64,000 nt of DNA, taken from NCBI RefSeq assembly GCF_009649845.1, contig NZ_WJIE01000001.1, positions 1,287,054 through 1,351,053 on the forward strand. The letters are read 5' to 3'. The notes below the pieces were generated by a model. The model saw only the letters and a list, made by a program, of their open reading frames with translations, ran no database searches and was not told where the DNA came from. The stretch comes from Polyangium spumosum. Its GTDB lineage: Bacteria; Myxococcota_A; Polyangia; Polyangiales; Polyangiaceae. Positions within the stretch are counted from its first letter, which is position 1. Each line of letters begins with the position of its first letter. Below, in pieces: positions 38,922 to 47,693 of this stretch. The position numbers and the translations under genes were made by a program.

Positions 38922-39512
38922 ATGCCCAACGTAGCGATCATCTACTATTCGTCGACGGGGACCAACCACGCCATGGCCCAGGCCGTGGGCGAGGGCGCGC
39001 GCTCGGCGGGCGCCGAGGTGCGCGTGCGCCTCATCGCCGAGACCGCGCCGGACGCCGCGATCGATTCGAACCCTGCGTGGCGCGCGTTCGTCGACAAGAC
39101 GAAGGACGAGCCCCGCGCCTCGCACGACGACCTCGTCTGGGCCGACGCCGTCGTCATCGGCACGCCCACGCGGTTCGGCAACGTCGCCTCGCAGCTCAAG
39201 GCGTTCATCGACACGACGGGCGGCCTCTGGTACCAGGGCAAACTCGCGAACAAGGTCTATGCGGGGTTCACGTCCGCGAACACGGTCCACGGCGGGCAGG
39301 AGTCGACGCTGCTCGCCCTCTACAACACGTTCTACCACTGGGGCGGCGTCATCGTGACGCCGGGCTACACCGACCCGCTCGTCTTCAAGTCCGGCGGCAA
39401 CCCCTACGGCCCGTCCGTCACGGCGGAGCGCGCCCCCACCGAGCACGACATCGCCCACGCGACCTACCTCGGCAGGCGCGTCGCTGAAATGGCGAAGAAG
39501 CTCCGCGCCTGA
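38922..39512 (+). CDS. wrbA: NAD(P)H:quinone oxidoreductase WrbA-type flavoprotein
   Basis: 196 aa, with a GGAGG ribosome site. The flavodoxin fold is clear: FMN phosphate loop YYSSTGTNHAMAQAV, isoalloxazine contacts GTPTRFGNVASQLKAFIDTTGGLW and FTSANTVHGGQES, and the C-terminal HATYLGRRVAEMAKKL. The length matches WrbA (~198 aa). It reduces quinones by two electrons, avoiding semiquinones. Being co-directional with pirin behind a sigma-54 promoter suggests one quinone/aromatic stress response. Confidence 0.9.
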   Translation: MPNVAIIYYSSTGTNHAMAQAVGEGARSAGAEVRVRLIAETAPDAAIDSNPAWRAFVDKTKDEPRASHDDLVWADAVVIGTPTRFGNVASQLKAFIDTTGGLWYQGKLANKVYAGFTSANTVHGGQESTLLALYNTFYHWGGVIVTPGYTDPLVFKSGGNPYGPSVTAERAPTEHDIAHATYLGRRVAEMAKKLRA

Positions 39513-39734
39513 CGACGCGCCGCTCCATGCTGCATCGCAGCACGCACATCGGACGTCCGTTTGCAGTGCTGCGGTCCCTCCCCCGCCACATTCCTTCGCA
39601 CGCGCAGCATCGATCGACCCTCGGGGCTCGAACGATGCTTGAAACTGCCGCGACTCGCCGATAAGCATGGACGCGCCGCACTTGCTGCGGTCGCACAACC
39701 CGAGCTCCCTGGAGGCGCTGCCCAGGAGGTTTCC
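39513..39734. other. Intergenic gap between wrbA and lipase-like gene
   Basis: 222 bp. It contains a short inverted repeat TGCTGC / GCAGCA around ATC (39528-39542) shortly after the wrbA stop, which is too weak and without a T-tract to call a terminator. Open frames crossing it have no ribosome site until GGAGG at 39725-39729, which serves the next gene. Confidence 0.4.
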
Positions 39735-41780
39735 ATGCTGCAATCCGCTCCCCGTCGTTCCTTCGTGCTCACCGCCCTCGCCGCGGCCCTCTCCGCCGCG
39801 GGCTGCGTGGCGGAGCCCGTCGACGATCTCGCGCCCGGCGACGAGACCGGCGACATCTCGTCCGCGTTCACGTTCGTCTCCGATCACGAAGCTTATTTCG
39901 ATCCTCCCGCGACCAGTTTGTATTCGCAGAGCTACAAGCTCGTCGGCAGCGTCACGCCGCCGAGCTGGTCCTGGGGCAAGATCGAGCTGCTCGAAGGGCG
40001 GCAGAAGTTCCGCACCGAGGGCTACAACCTGCGCACCGCGAAGGGCCGCTGGCAGGACACCTTCGAGGACGCCACCTACCCGCTGCGCACCTATTTCGGC
40101 GCCCTCAACCAGCAGCTCGTCGACGGCTTCAACATCCATTACAAGAACACCTGCGCGGGCTCCGTCGGGCAGACCTCGGCCGCCGCTTGTCCCGACAAGG
40201 GCCCCACGCGCCCCGAGGCGCGCTTCGTCCTCCTGCACCACGGCCCGAAGACCGCGCTCGGGCAATGCGACACGACGAAGGCCCCCGTCCTCCTCGTGCA
40301 CGGCGCCATGCAAAACGCGAACGTCTGGCTCCGCCCGAGCGGCCACGACGGCGCGGGCAACCTCTACCCCGGCATGACCCAGGCGACGGGCTTCGTGCAG
40401 GCGCTCGAGGCCGAGGGGTTCTGCACGTTCGCGACGACCTTCGGCAACTTCCACGGCGACAATTTCAACCAGGCCATTCACATCGCGAACGCGCTCTCGC
40501 GCATCCGCTCGATCACGGGCCGCCCGAAGGTCAACCTCGTCGCCTGGAGCAAGGGCGTCGTCGCGGCGGACCTCTACATGTCGAGCCCCGCGGGCTGGAC
40601 CGACTGGGGGCCGAAGTATTTCGAGCAGCTCGCCGCGTTGCAATCGAAGAGCGTCCCGAACTTCCGCAAGGACGTGCGCACCTACGTCGCGCTCTCCGGC
40701 CCGCACCTCGGCATCGACCTGAACTTCCGCCACCCGTTCAACCCGCTGCTCATCTACAGCACGGCGGAGAACGCGCCGCTCGGCCAGGGCCCCGTGACCT
40801 GGGGCTACATGTCGGCCGTGCAATGCGTGACCTGGGGTTACGCCGACTCGCCGAGCGACATCTTCCCGAACCCGTATGCGTATTCGGTCTGCGAGAACCG
40901 CGGCGGCATGTGGCCGGATTTCTGGAAGCGCATCTACACGTCGAACATCAGCGGCCTCGATTCCACGGGCAAGCCCGTCTACACGAAGACGCTGAAGACC
41001 TTGAACACCGAGCAAGGCGCCTCGTCCTCGGGCTTCTCGTTCGACAAGTACAACCTCGCGATGTGGGGCTCGGTCGACGACGGCGGCAAGCTCGTCTCGG
41101 CCTACCTCGGCCAGATGCAGGTCGCCTACGACCTGCGCCCGTATTACCCGCTCCCGAACCGGCAGGACGATCCCTATAGCTACGACTGGTCCGAGCTCGA
41201 CACGGACGAGACGAAATGGCGCGACTGGATCGCCATCAAGACCAACTACAACCCCGCGAACATCTTCGGCGGCGCCGGCTGGATCAAGGACGATACCGGG
41301 CACATCACCTGCCGCGCCACGGCCTTCGACCCCGCGCTCTCCCCCTGCAAGGCCGAGCACCTCTATTACGATTCGCAGAACGCCGAAGCGTATTCGTTCG
41401 GCTACGCTCGGTACAAGCTCATGGACGGCATCGGCATCAAGGCCGTCATGGAGATGGGCGGCAACCTCATCGAGCGGCTCCGGGCGCGAGGCCTGAGCAC
41501 GAGCCTCGATTACCTCTACGTGCTTCACGGCACGTCGGGCGGGGCGAGCGGGCAGGTGTTCGAGATCGACGGCATGGAATGCCCGACCTGTGATCCCAAG
41601 GGCGACGGCGTGCTCTTCGACGTGAGCATCGCGGCGCGGGATCAGCTCACGAAGGGCTGGACCACCACGAACAAGGCGAACAAGTCGAAGCAGGAAGGCG
41701 TGCCCTACGGCCACCTCGAGGTCGGCGTGACGCCCGCGGTCTGGGCGAAGATGATCACGCAATTCAAGGCGCTGCCCTGA
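39735..41780 (+). CDS. Secreted alpha/beta hydrolase (lipase-like) lipoprotein
   Basis: 681 aa from ATG 39735 with an AGGAGG site. The lipobox LSAAGC follows the signal peptide. The hydrolase core starts at VLLVHGAMQNANVWL (oxyanion HG) with the nucleophile elbow VAWSKGVVAADLY (Ser in AWSKG) and LSGPHLGID, a pattern close to secreted lipases/triacylglycerol hydrolases. A large region after it is rich in Trp/Tyr (NLAMWGSVDDGG, YYPLPNRQDDPYSY) and may be a lid or binding domain. The candidate catalytic His is GHLEV near the C-terminus (PYGHLEVG). Likely surface-exposed ester hydrolysis. Confidence 0.78.
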   Translation: MLQSAPRRSFVLTALAAALSAAGCVAEPVDDLAPGDETGDISSAFTFVSDHEAYFDPPATSLYSQSYKLVGSVTPPSWSWGKIELLEGRQKFRTEGYNLRTAKGRWQDTFEDATYPLRTYFGALNQQLVDGFNIHYKNTCAGSVGQTSAAACPDKGPTRPEARFVLLHHGPKTALGQCDTTKAPVLLVHGAMQNANVWLRPSGHDGAGNLYPGMTQATGFVQALEAEGFCTFATTFGNFHGDNFNQAIHIANALSRIRSITGRPKVNLVAWSKGVVAADLYMSSPAGWTDWGPKYFEQLAALQSKSVPNFRKDVRTYVALSGPHLGIDLNFRHPFNPLLIYSTAENAPLGQGPVTWGYMSAVQCVTWGYADSPSDIFPNPYAYSVCENRGGMWPDFWKRIYTSNISGLDSTGKPVYTKTLKTLNTEQGASSSGFSFDKYNLAMWGSVDDGGKLVSAYLGQMQVAYDLRPYYPLPNRQDDPYSYDWSELDTDETKWRDWIAIKTNYNPANIFGGAGWIKDDTGHITCRATAFDPALSPCKAEHLYYDSQNAEAYSFGYARYKLMDGIGIKAVMEMGGNLIERLRARGLSTSLDYLYVLHGTSGGASGQVFEIDGMECPTCDPKGDGVLFDVSIAARDQLTKGWTTTNKANKSKQEGVPYGHLEVGVTPAVWAKMITQFKALP

Positions 41781-41786
41781 GCGATT

Positions 41787-42890
41787 TCAATACGGGTTCG
41801 CCGGGCTCGTCACGCCGCCCGCGGCGCTGAGGGGCTCGGCGGGCACGTTCGTTTGCCCCGAGGGGAACTCGAGCGTATCGCCGGCCGAGAGCCGGTGATA
41901 AGAGAGCCCCGAATACACGAGCGGCTTTCCGGCCTCGCAGACAGCGGGTTTGTCGTTCGCCACGACGAGATACACCTTCCCCTCCCCCATCACCTCACCT
42001 TTGCCCATGGCGTCGATCACGACGGCGGTCCGCTCGTCGACGCCGATGCCCTTGGCCTGCGGGGCCCAGCCGTCCGTGAGGATCCGGCCGAGGAAGCCGA
42101 CGAGGCGGCCCATGCGGTCGCGCGGGACGAAATGGGTGTCCGTGATGAGCCCCTCGAGCGGCGGGAAGGCGAAGAAATCGCGCTCCATCGTCATGAAGAC
42201 GTTGTAGGGATCCTGGAGCGCCTCGTCCGAGTACACGGTGCCCTCGTACGCCGCGAAGACGAACGGCCCGAGCACCGCGCACCCCGCGCTCGTGCCGCCG
42301 ACGACGCCGCCGCGCTGATACACGGAGGTGACGGCGGATTCGAGGGCCGTGCCGCGCCAGAACGACACGTAATCGGCCTGATCGCCGCCGGCCATGAAGA
42401 CGCCCTCGGCGTGCTCGACGCGCCATTTCACGTAATCGCTGTTCGCGAGCTCCTTGCTCGTGACGAGCATCGTCTCGACGGAATCGGAAGCAGAGAGCGC
42501 CTGGAGATACTCGTTGTACCCGTCGGCCCCGGAGGTCCGGAGCACGACCACGTCGCCGCCCGCGATTCGTGGTTTCCACCAGGTGAACGCGGCGTCCACG
42601 TCCGTCGCGCCGCCCATCAAAATGAGGCCCGGCCCCGCGGGCGTCACGTCGGCGTCGGCGTCGTTGCCCGTCACGTAATGCACGAGGCCCGCGGGAGGCG
42701 CGGGGGTTTCACCGCTGCCGCCGCTGCCGCCGCTGCCGCCGCTGCCGCCGCTTCCGCCGCTGCCGCCGCTGCCGCCGCTGTCGCCGCTGCCGCTCCCATT
42801 TCCGCTTCCGCTCTCGCCTCCGCCACCACATCCGGCGAGCGCCAGGAGGACGACCAGCGAGGCGGCGATCTTCTCATTTCGCGTCCGCAT
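41787..42890 (-). CDS. Cyanophycinase-like (S51) lipoprotein
   Basis: 367 aa from ATG 42890; the frame continues upstream but this start gives the signal peptide with lipobox LALAGC. A Gly/Ser linker of repeated GGS follows (~28-58). The catalytic domain shows ILMGGATDVD, GVFMAGGDQADYV, nucleophile GGTSAGCAV, and TDTHFVPRDRMGRL with the His/Arg pair. These are the S51/cyanophycinase landmarks. Cyanophycinases release Asp-Arg dipeptides from cyanophycin; secreted relatives may act on external peptides. It abuts the convergent lipase-like gene (6 bp). Confidence 0.84.
   Translation of the reverse strand: MRTRNEKIAASLVVLLALAGCGGGGESGSGNGSGSGDSGGSGGSGGSGGSGGSGGSGGSGETPAPPAGLVHYVTGNDADADVTPAGPGLILMGGATDVDAAFTWWKPRIAGGDVVVLRTSGADGYNEYLQALSASDSVETMLVTSKELANSDYVKWRVEHAEGVFMAGGDQADYVSFWRGTALESAVTSVYQRGGVVGGTSAGCAVLGPFVFAAYEGTVYSDEALQDPYNVFMTMERDFFAFPPLEGLITDTHFVPRDRMGRLVGFLGRILTDGWAPQAKGIGVDERTAVVIDAMGKGEVMGEGKVYLVVANDKPAVCEAGKPLVYSGLSYHRLSAGDTLEFPSGQTNVPAEPLSAAGGVTSPANPY
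42712..42795 (-). repeat. 9-bp microsatellite coding (GGS)n linker
   Basis: Tandem GCCGCTGCC units on the + strand, i.e. Gly-Gly-Ser codons on the coding strand, make the linker between lipid anchor and catalytic domain. The copy number is likely to vary between strains by slippage, changing tether length without shifting frame. Confidence 0.7.
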
Positions 42891-42943
42891 TCCCCACCGG
42901 TACCCACGCCACGAACGGGCGTCAATCGACCGCCGCGGAGCCG

Positions 42944-43888
42944 CTAGAAAAACCCGAACGTCAGCCCGCCCTGCGCGGCGACGCCGACCGATTCGAGCAC
43001 CCGCAGGTACACCGGCCCCGCGCTCGCGAAGAACCCCACCCGCCCGCCGCTCCGCGCCCACCCGAAGCGCGAGGTCTCGCCGAGGGCGAAATCGAACTCG
43101 AACCCGAATCGCCCCCCGTGCCCGGCATTGAGGCCGAGCAGCCCCACGAGGGGATAATAGTTGTACCCCGTGAACAGGACGATCGCGAGCGACTTCGCCA
43201 TATCGGCGCGATAACGCACCTCCGGCCCGATCGCGCCCGCGCCGATCATCGCGGAGAGGCCGACGGAGAAGGGACCGAACTGCGGCCCGGAGAAGATCTC
43301 GATCCCCCCGAGCCCCGCCGCCCGGCTCACGCCCGTCTGAATGACGCCGCCGCCGACGCGGGCCACGAAGACCCACGGGGCATCCGCCGGAGGGCCATAC
43401 CCGAGGTGAGGCTTTCTCGGGTTGACGAGGGGCAATGGCTCGATCGCCGCGTCGGGCCCGCCGACGAGCCGATGCAAGCGCAACGAATACGGCGCGCCCG
43501 ATTCGAGGGGCACCTCCGGCAGCGTGAGGCGGAGCGTCGCGCCCTCACCCGGGCCGAGCTCGTCGTCGCCGTCGAACACGCGCGCGGAGACGAGCGGGCG
43601 CGCCCCGCCGAGCGAGCCGAGCTCGATTCGCTCGGGATCGACGCGGAGGGGCGAGGTGCCTTCGTTGACGACGCGCACATCGACGCGCGTGTTCGCGCCT
43701 TTGCGCCAGTACCCGGCGTGGATACGCTGGACGCGGGCCGAGATGGCGCCGCCGCGCGTCTCGAGGCCAGCGTTGGGGCGCGGCTCGAGCGCGCGGTAGC
43801 CGACGCGATCGCAGGCGGCGGTGAGGAGGAGGGGCAGCAGAAGGAGCGCGATTCGGGGTCGGAGGGGGGCGCGGCGATCCTCGGGCAC
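42944..43888 (-). CDS. Lipoprotein with barrel-like C-terminal domain
   Basis: 314 aa from GTG 43888; GTG 43903 is an alternative with a slightly better ribosome site. Lipobox LLTAAC. An N-terminal Ig-like region (TRVDVRVVNEGTSPLRVDPERIELGSLGG, LGPGEGATLRLTLPEVPLESGAPYSLRL) is followed by Gly-rich amphipathic strands (FVARVGGGVIQTGV, FSVGLSAMIGAGAIGPEVRY, GRFGFEFDFALG, GRVGFFASAGPVYL) ending AQGGLTFGFF, with the terminal Phe typical of outer-membrane barrels. A lipid anchor plus barrel is unusual. Function unknown. Same strand as the cyanophycinase-like gene, 53 bp apart. Confidence 0.6.
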   Translation of the reverse strand: MPEDRRAPLRPRIALLLLPLLLTAACDRVGYRALEPRPNAGLETRGGAISARVQRIHAGYWRKGANTRVDVRVVNEGTSPLRVDPERIELGSLGGARPLVSARVFDGDDELGPGEGATLRLTLPEVPLESGAPYSLRLHRLVGGPDAAIEPLPLVNPRKPHLGYGPPADAPWVFVARVGGGVIQTGVSRAAGLGGIEIFSGPQFGPFSVGLSAMIGAGAIGPEVRYRADMAKSLAIVLFTGYNYYPLVGLLGLNAGHGGRFGFEFDFALGETSRFGWARSGGRVGFFASAGPVYLRVLESVGVAAQGGLTFGFF

Positions 43889-43951
43889 GGCGCACCCTAC
43901 CACAAGTCGTCCCCGTTCCCCCCGTCCGCCTGCCACCTCGACCCCCCACGC

Positions 43952-44035
43952 GCCTCCCACCCATCCAGACCCCGTCCCCACCCATCAAGACCGCGTCCCC
44001 ACCCAGCAAGACCGCGTCCCCAGCCAGCAAGACCG
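43952..44035 (-). repeat. 21-bp tandem repeat array 2 (four units)
   Basis: Units start at 43952, 43973, 43994 and 44015, each 21 bp; a partial fifth begins at 44036. On the minus strand a unit begins GACGCGGTCTTGC and ends GGGTGGG. The first unit is the most diverged. As in array 1, the pieces GACGnGG and TCTTGC recur, here on the opposite strand. The array lies between the divergent starts of 43888 (-) and 44136 (+), ending 100 bp before the latter. Confidence 0.82.
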
Positions 44036-44135
44036 CGTCAACGGTGATCGGCAACACGCCTACACCTCCCACCTCGTCCCCTTCCCCGCATCTTTCCGCT
44101 TTTCTTCGGGGTCCCCGACGGATACCTTGGCAAGC

Positions 44136-45002
44136 ATGATCACCACCCCCACCTACACCTGGCCCGCTGTCCTCGCGATGGTCGCCGCGCCGACCGAGGA
44201 AGAGGCGGAGCGTTATGCCGTCGAGATTTCGACCTCCGATTTGATGGAGCTCGGGTCGCAGATTCGTAGCCAGAAGATCCTCACCGACCTCGTCCGGTTC
44301 GGCGGCATCATCGGCGAGTTCTGGCCCAAGGCCACGACCGCGCAGAAGCGCCGCCTCCTCGGGTTCTCCGAGCCGCTCCTCAAGGTCTTCGTCCATTCCG
44401 GCAAGAAGCTCGCGGACATGGTCGCGCAATTCGACGCCCACGTGGACAGCCGCGAGGCCAGCCGCGCCGCCGCCTTCGCCGCCGCCGACCAGGCCTACAA
44501 GGAGGGAATGGACGAGCGCGAGCGCCTCGTCACCGCCCTCGAAGGCGTGGCGCACCTCGAGCCGGGGCTCGAAGAGCGGATCACGAAGGCCGCCTCCCGC
44601 GTCACCGATTTCACCTCGCTCGCCCAGTCCCTCGCGACACTCGTGAATGTCGCCAAGGAGATCCGCGCCAATCCCATGTCGAAGGCGGCGAAGCAGCTCG
44701 ACGACGGCGGGCTCGACGCCATGCAGATCACGGCGTTCGAGGAGATGATCTCGAAGGTAAAAACAACCGGGGAAGCCGCCTCCGGCGCGCGGATCAAGGG
44801 GCCGGTGACGCAGGCCGAGCTCGACCTGCAAGACGGGATCTGCCTCTCGCAGATGGAGCGCGTGATGAAGGTGTTCAATCGCGCGCACGAGCGGGATCCG
44901 TCGATCCCGAAGCTCGTGCCCATCACGACGCGCAGGCTCTTCGTCTCGCCCCGGAAGCGGAACGAAGACGTGCCCGCGCCGGAAGGAAACGCGGGCGGTT
45001 AG
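44136..45002 (+). CDS. Unrecognised helical protein, family A copy 2 (288 aa)
   Basis: 288 aa from ATG 44136; the frame is open through the repeat array upstream, but no ribosome site supports that. Helical and soluble. Full-length paralogue of the 287-aa product at 17254: shared IIGEFWPKATTAQKRRLLGF, a central charged helix with Ala repeats (ASRAAAFAAADQAYKEG), LEPGLEERI versus LDPALRAEV, LDLQDGICL versus LDREDGVAI, and the C-terminal DPSIPKLVPITTRRLF. The C-tail is basic then acidic (SPRKRNEDVPAPEG). No family is recognised. Convergent with the MYXO-CTERM gene, 13 bp apart. Confidence 0.75.
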   Translation: MITTPTYTWPAVLAMVAAPTEEEAERYAVEISTSDLMELGSQIRSQKILTDLVRFGGIIGEFWPKATTAQKRRLLGFSEPLLKVFVHSGKKLADMVAQFDAHVDSREASRAAAFAAADQAYKEGMDERERLVTALEGVAHLEPGLEERITKAASRVTDFTSLAQSLATLVNVAKEIRANPMSKAAKQLDDGGLDAMQITAFEEMISKVKTTGEAASGARIKGPVTQAELDLQDGICLSQMERVMKVFNRAHERDPSIPKLVPITTRRLFVSPRKRNEDVPAPEGNAGG

Positions 45003-45015
45003 CCGGCGGTTCGGC

Positions 45016-47658
45016 TCATCCGCCGATCCGCCCGCGCCTCCTCCGCATCCTCCAGCCCATCGCCGCCCCCGCGAGCACGAACCACCACGCGTCGCCCCTC
45101 GGCTTCGCCTCCAGGCTGCACCCGCAGCCGCCCTCCGCGCCGCTCGTGGCCCCGCCCTGGCCCCCCTGGCCACCCGCGCCGCCCATTCCACCCATTCCAC
45201 CGGCGCCCGCGCCGCCCATTCCACCCATTCCACCGGCGCCCGCGCCGCCCATTCCGCCCATTCCACCGGCGCCCGCGCCGCCCATTCCACCCATTCCACC
45301 GGCGCCGGCGCCGCCCATTCCACCCATTCCACCGGCGCCCGCGCCGCCCATTCCACCGGCGCCGCCCATTCCACCGGCGCCGCCCATTCCACCGGCGCCG
45401 CCCGATCCGGGCAGCTCGTCGAGGGGCGACGGCAGGATCTGCGCCCGCACCCGGATCGTCCCGAAGGGCGCCTCGTTCACCAATCGCTCGTAGCCGAGCA
45501 AGAACCGCCCCTCCGGCAGCGCCGCGAGCGTCGGATACCCGTGCAGCCCCGGATCCACCTCGGAGACCACCGCGGGGAAGTCGAGCACCTCCCCCGTCGT
45601 GGACAGGCGGACCCTCACGAGCCTGTTCATGCCATCCCGATACGCGATCACGAAATCCGTGCCGTCGAACGTCGCGCCGAGGCCCGCCGACGAGCAATCC
45701 GCGTTGCCCAGCCAGCCCCCCCATTGCTCCACGGCCATCACGTCGACATACCGATACCGGATCTTGCAAGACGACCCGTCCTCGTTCCAGACCACGAGAT
45801 ATCCCGCTTGATCCGTCGTGATGGCCGGCGGCGTCTCCTCCACGATGTTCGACGATCCTTGGTCGACCACCACCTGCGCGGCCGGGTTTCCATTCGCGTC
45901 CACCGGCAGCAGGTAGAGCCCCGTGCCGGCCCTCCGCGCGAGCATCCACCCGCTTCCATTCGACGCGACGCTCGGCGCAGGCGTATTCGCAGAGCCGAAG
46001 CCCGCGGGGAGCGCTACCGGGGCCGTGAGCGCGTTGCCCGACGCATCCACGCGCGCGACGTACTCCACCGAGGGGCTCCACGCCTGCCAGAAGAGCAGGA
46101 AATCCGAGCCCCCGAAGGAGAGCCGAGGTTGACTGCGCACCTCACCCGGAGGCGCGAACTCGACCGTCGCCGTCGCCGGCCCTCCCGCGGCCTCGTACCG
46201 ACGCAAGAACAGCCGCCTCGCCGGCGATCGCACCGTCGCGACGAGGAAGCTCGTGTCCGTCGCGGCGACGTCGCCGAAGAACTCGGCATTCGCGTCCGCC
46301 AGCGCGACCTCGATTCCCAGAGGATCCAGGACCTCGCCCGTCGCGTCGATCCTCGTCCCGATCGCGTTCTGCACGTACGAAAATGACGTGCCTCGATCGA
46401 TCCATCGATCCTCGTTCCAGCCGACGAACGAGACGTACCCGGCCGTCGCCGAGCGCGCGTTCCGCTGGCGCGCGGCCGCGTACGAGACCGCGAACGGGAG
46501 GGGCGCGATCGGCTCGAGGCTCGCGTCGACGAAGTGCGCGAAGATATCGTTGCCGTCCACCGGGCGCGGCTTCAGATCGAAGACCACGAGGGCCCCGCCC
46601 GGCTGCACCCCGAGCGCGATCGACCTCGAGTCCTTCTTCCCCGTCACGTTGGGCAAGGTCTGCACCGCGGAGGGCGTTCCATCCGCCGCGATCGTCGCCG
46701 TGACGAGCCCGGATCCGCTGGTCGGCCCGAAACTCGAGGCGAGCAGGAACGACCCGTTCGGCCCGGGCGCGATGGCGATCTGCCGCTGGTTGGTCGACGA
46801 CGCGCCGTCAGCGTCGGCCGCGACGAGCACGCCCGCCGGATCGAGCGAGACCTTGTCGCCATCGACGCGCATGCCGCGGATGCCCAGAGCGAACCACGCG
46901 AGGTACGAGATCCCATTCTGGGCCGAGAGCGCGAAGGCATCGGACGGGTTGACGTTCGACACCAGGGTCGCCCCGGAAGCGTCGGGCACGCCCGCCGTCG
47001 TGACGTGCGAGAGCAGGATGGAGCCGCCGCTGCCCCGCGCGACGACGTAGCGGGTGCCATCGAAGGCGACACGCGCGGACGCGCCGGAGCCCACGGGGAT
47101 CCCCATGGGATCGAGCACCTGGGAGGAGAATCGTGTCGCTTCGACCAGGCTGCCGGTGTCCCAGGCGATCAAGCATTCGGCGCCGCTCGACGTGATGCTC
47201 GTGCGGTTCTGCGCGACAGAGCTTGGCTTCACGGGCACGGGAGGCGAGGCCAGGGCGAGGGAGGCGCCGCTGTCGTCGAGCGTCGCGACGACGACCTGAT
47301 TGGTGTACGAGCCCGACACGGGGAGCCTCTGGCTCCAGACGACCGTGGGCTTGCCGTCGCAGAGCGCGATCTGCGGAGACTCGCTGTACCCGGACTCGCC
47401 GAGCACGAAAGCCGGCCGATCGAGGACCTCGCCGTTCACGTCGATACGCGCCGCGAGGATCCGGTCGGGCACGGAACTCTGGCTTTCGTGCCAGACGACG
47501 ATGTGATGCGCTCCGGTCCAGACGACCGCGGGGCGCGATTGCGTCCCCATCGCGGGCCGCTGCACGTCGGGCAAGGTGCCGAGATCCGCGGACGCGAGGC
47601 CCGGCGCGAGGAGAGTGAAGCCAAAAAGAATACTCGATCGAGGGAGAAGCGTCTTCAT
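45016..47658 (-). CDS. Surface protein with MYXO-CTERM-like sorting signal
   Basis: 880 aa from ATG 47658; a signal peptide (SSILFGFTLLAPGLASA) is followed by a long beta-rich region of repeated ~50-60-residue units of the ARIDVNGEVLDRPAFVLGE, TRIDATGEVLDPLGIEVA and RLSTTGEVLDFPAVV type, resembling propeller blades (GTRYVVARG, GSDFLLFWQ, GTDFVIAYRD). A Gly/Ala/Met linker follows, then the C-terminus GGCGCSLE, a hydrophobic helix WWFVLAGAAMGW and RMRRRRGR. That Cys-Cys, membrane helix, Arg cluster is a MYXO-CTERM signal, which predicts cleavage and outer-surface anchoring. Function unknown; adhesion or binding likely. Confidence 0.83.
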   Translation of the reverse strand: MKTLLPRSSILFGFTLLAPGLASADLGTLPDVQRPAMGTQSRPAVVWTGAHHIVVWHESQSSVPDRILAARIDVNGEVLDRPAFVLGESGYSESPQIALCDGKPTVVWSQRLPVSGSYTNQVVVATLDDSGASLALASPPVPVKPSSVAQNRTSITSSGAECLIAWDTGSLVEATRFSSQVLDPMGIPVGSGASARVAFDGTRYVVARGSGGSILLSHVTTAGVPDASGATLVSNVNPSDAFALSAQNGISYLAWFALGIRGMRVDGDKVSLDPAGVLVAADADGASSTNQRQIAIAPGPNGSFLLASSFGPTSGSGLVTATIAADGTPSAVQTLPNVTGKKDSRSIALGVQPGGALVVFDLKPRPVDGNDIFAHFVDASLEPIAPLPFAVSYAAARQRNARSATAGYVSFVGWNEDRWIDRGTSFSYVQNAIGTRIDATGEVLDPLGIEVALADANAEFFGDVAATDTSFLVATVRSPARRLFLRRYEAAGGPATATVEFAPPGEVRSQPRLSFGGSDFLLFWQAWSPSVEYVARVDASGNALTAPVALPAGFGSANTPAPSVASNGSGWMLARRAGTGLYLLPVDANGNPAAQVVVDQGSSNIVEETPPAITTDQAGYLVVWNEDGSSCKIRYRYVDVMAVEQWGGWLGNADCSSAGLGATFDGTDFVIAYRDGMNRLVRVRLSTTGEVLDFPAVVSEVDPGLHGYPTLAALPEGRFLLGYERLVNEAPFGTIRVRAQILPSPLDELPGSGGAGGMGGAGGMGGAGGMGGAGAGGMGGMGGAGAGGMGGMGGAGAGGMGGMGGAGAGGMGGMGGAGAGGMGGMGGAGGQGGQGGATSGAEGGCGCSLEAKPRGDAWWFVLAGAAMGWRMRRRRGRIGG
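45179..45412 (-). repeat. Coding minisatellite of 33-bp and 18-bp units
   Basis: On the + strand CCCATTCCACC and GGCGCCCGCGCC alternate; 33-bp units encode the 11-residue GAGAGGMGGMG, and 18-bp units at one end encode GGMGGA. They make the flexible linker before the sorting signal. All unit lengths are multiples of 3, so copy changes keep the frame. Confidence 0.8.
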
Positions 47659-47693
47659 GGGTCCCGCCAGCGAGCCCCACCTTCCCCCGCGCG

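Noticed and set aside
39528-39542. TGCTGC/GCAGCA repeat as a terminator of wrbA
   Set aside because: A 6-bp stem with a 3-nt loop and no T-tract is too weak.
43952-44040. Array 2 as the 5' part of the downstream gene
   Set aside because: The frame is open through the array and would add ~100 low-complexity residues, but the paralogue lacks this part and there is no ribosome site upstream. ATG 44136 gives matching lengths.
43888-45392. Long minus-strand frame running from the barrel-like lipoprotein through array 2 and the family A copy 2 gene
   Set aside because: Composition is antisense-like with strings of Arg; the lipoprotein start at 43888 and the + strand gene at 44136 explain the region.
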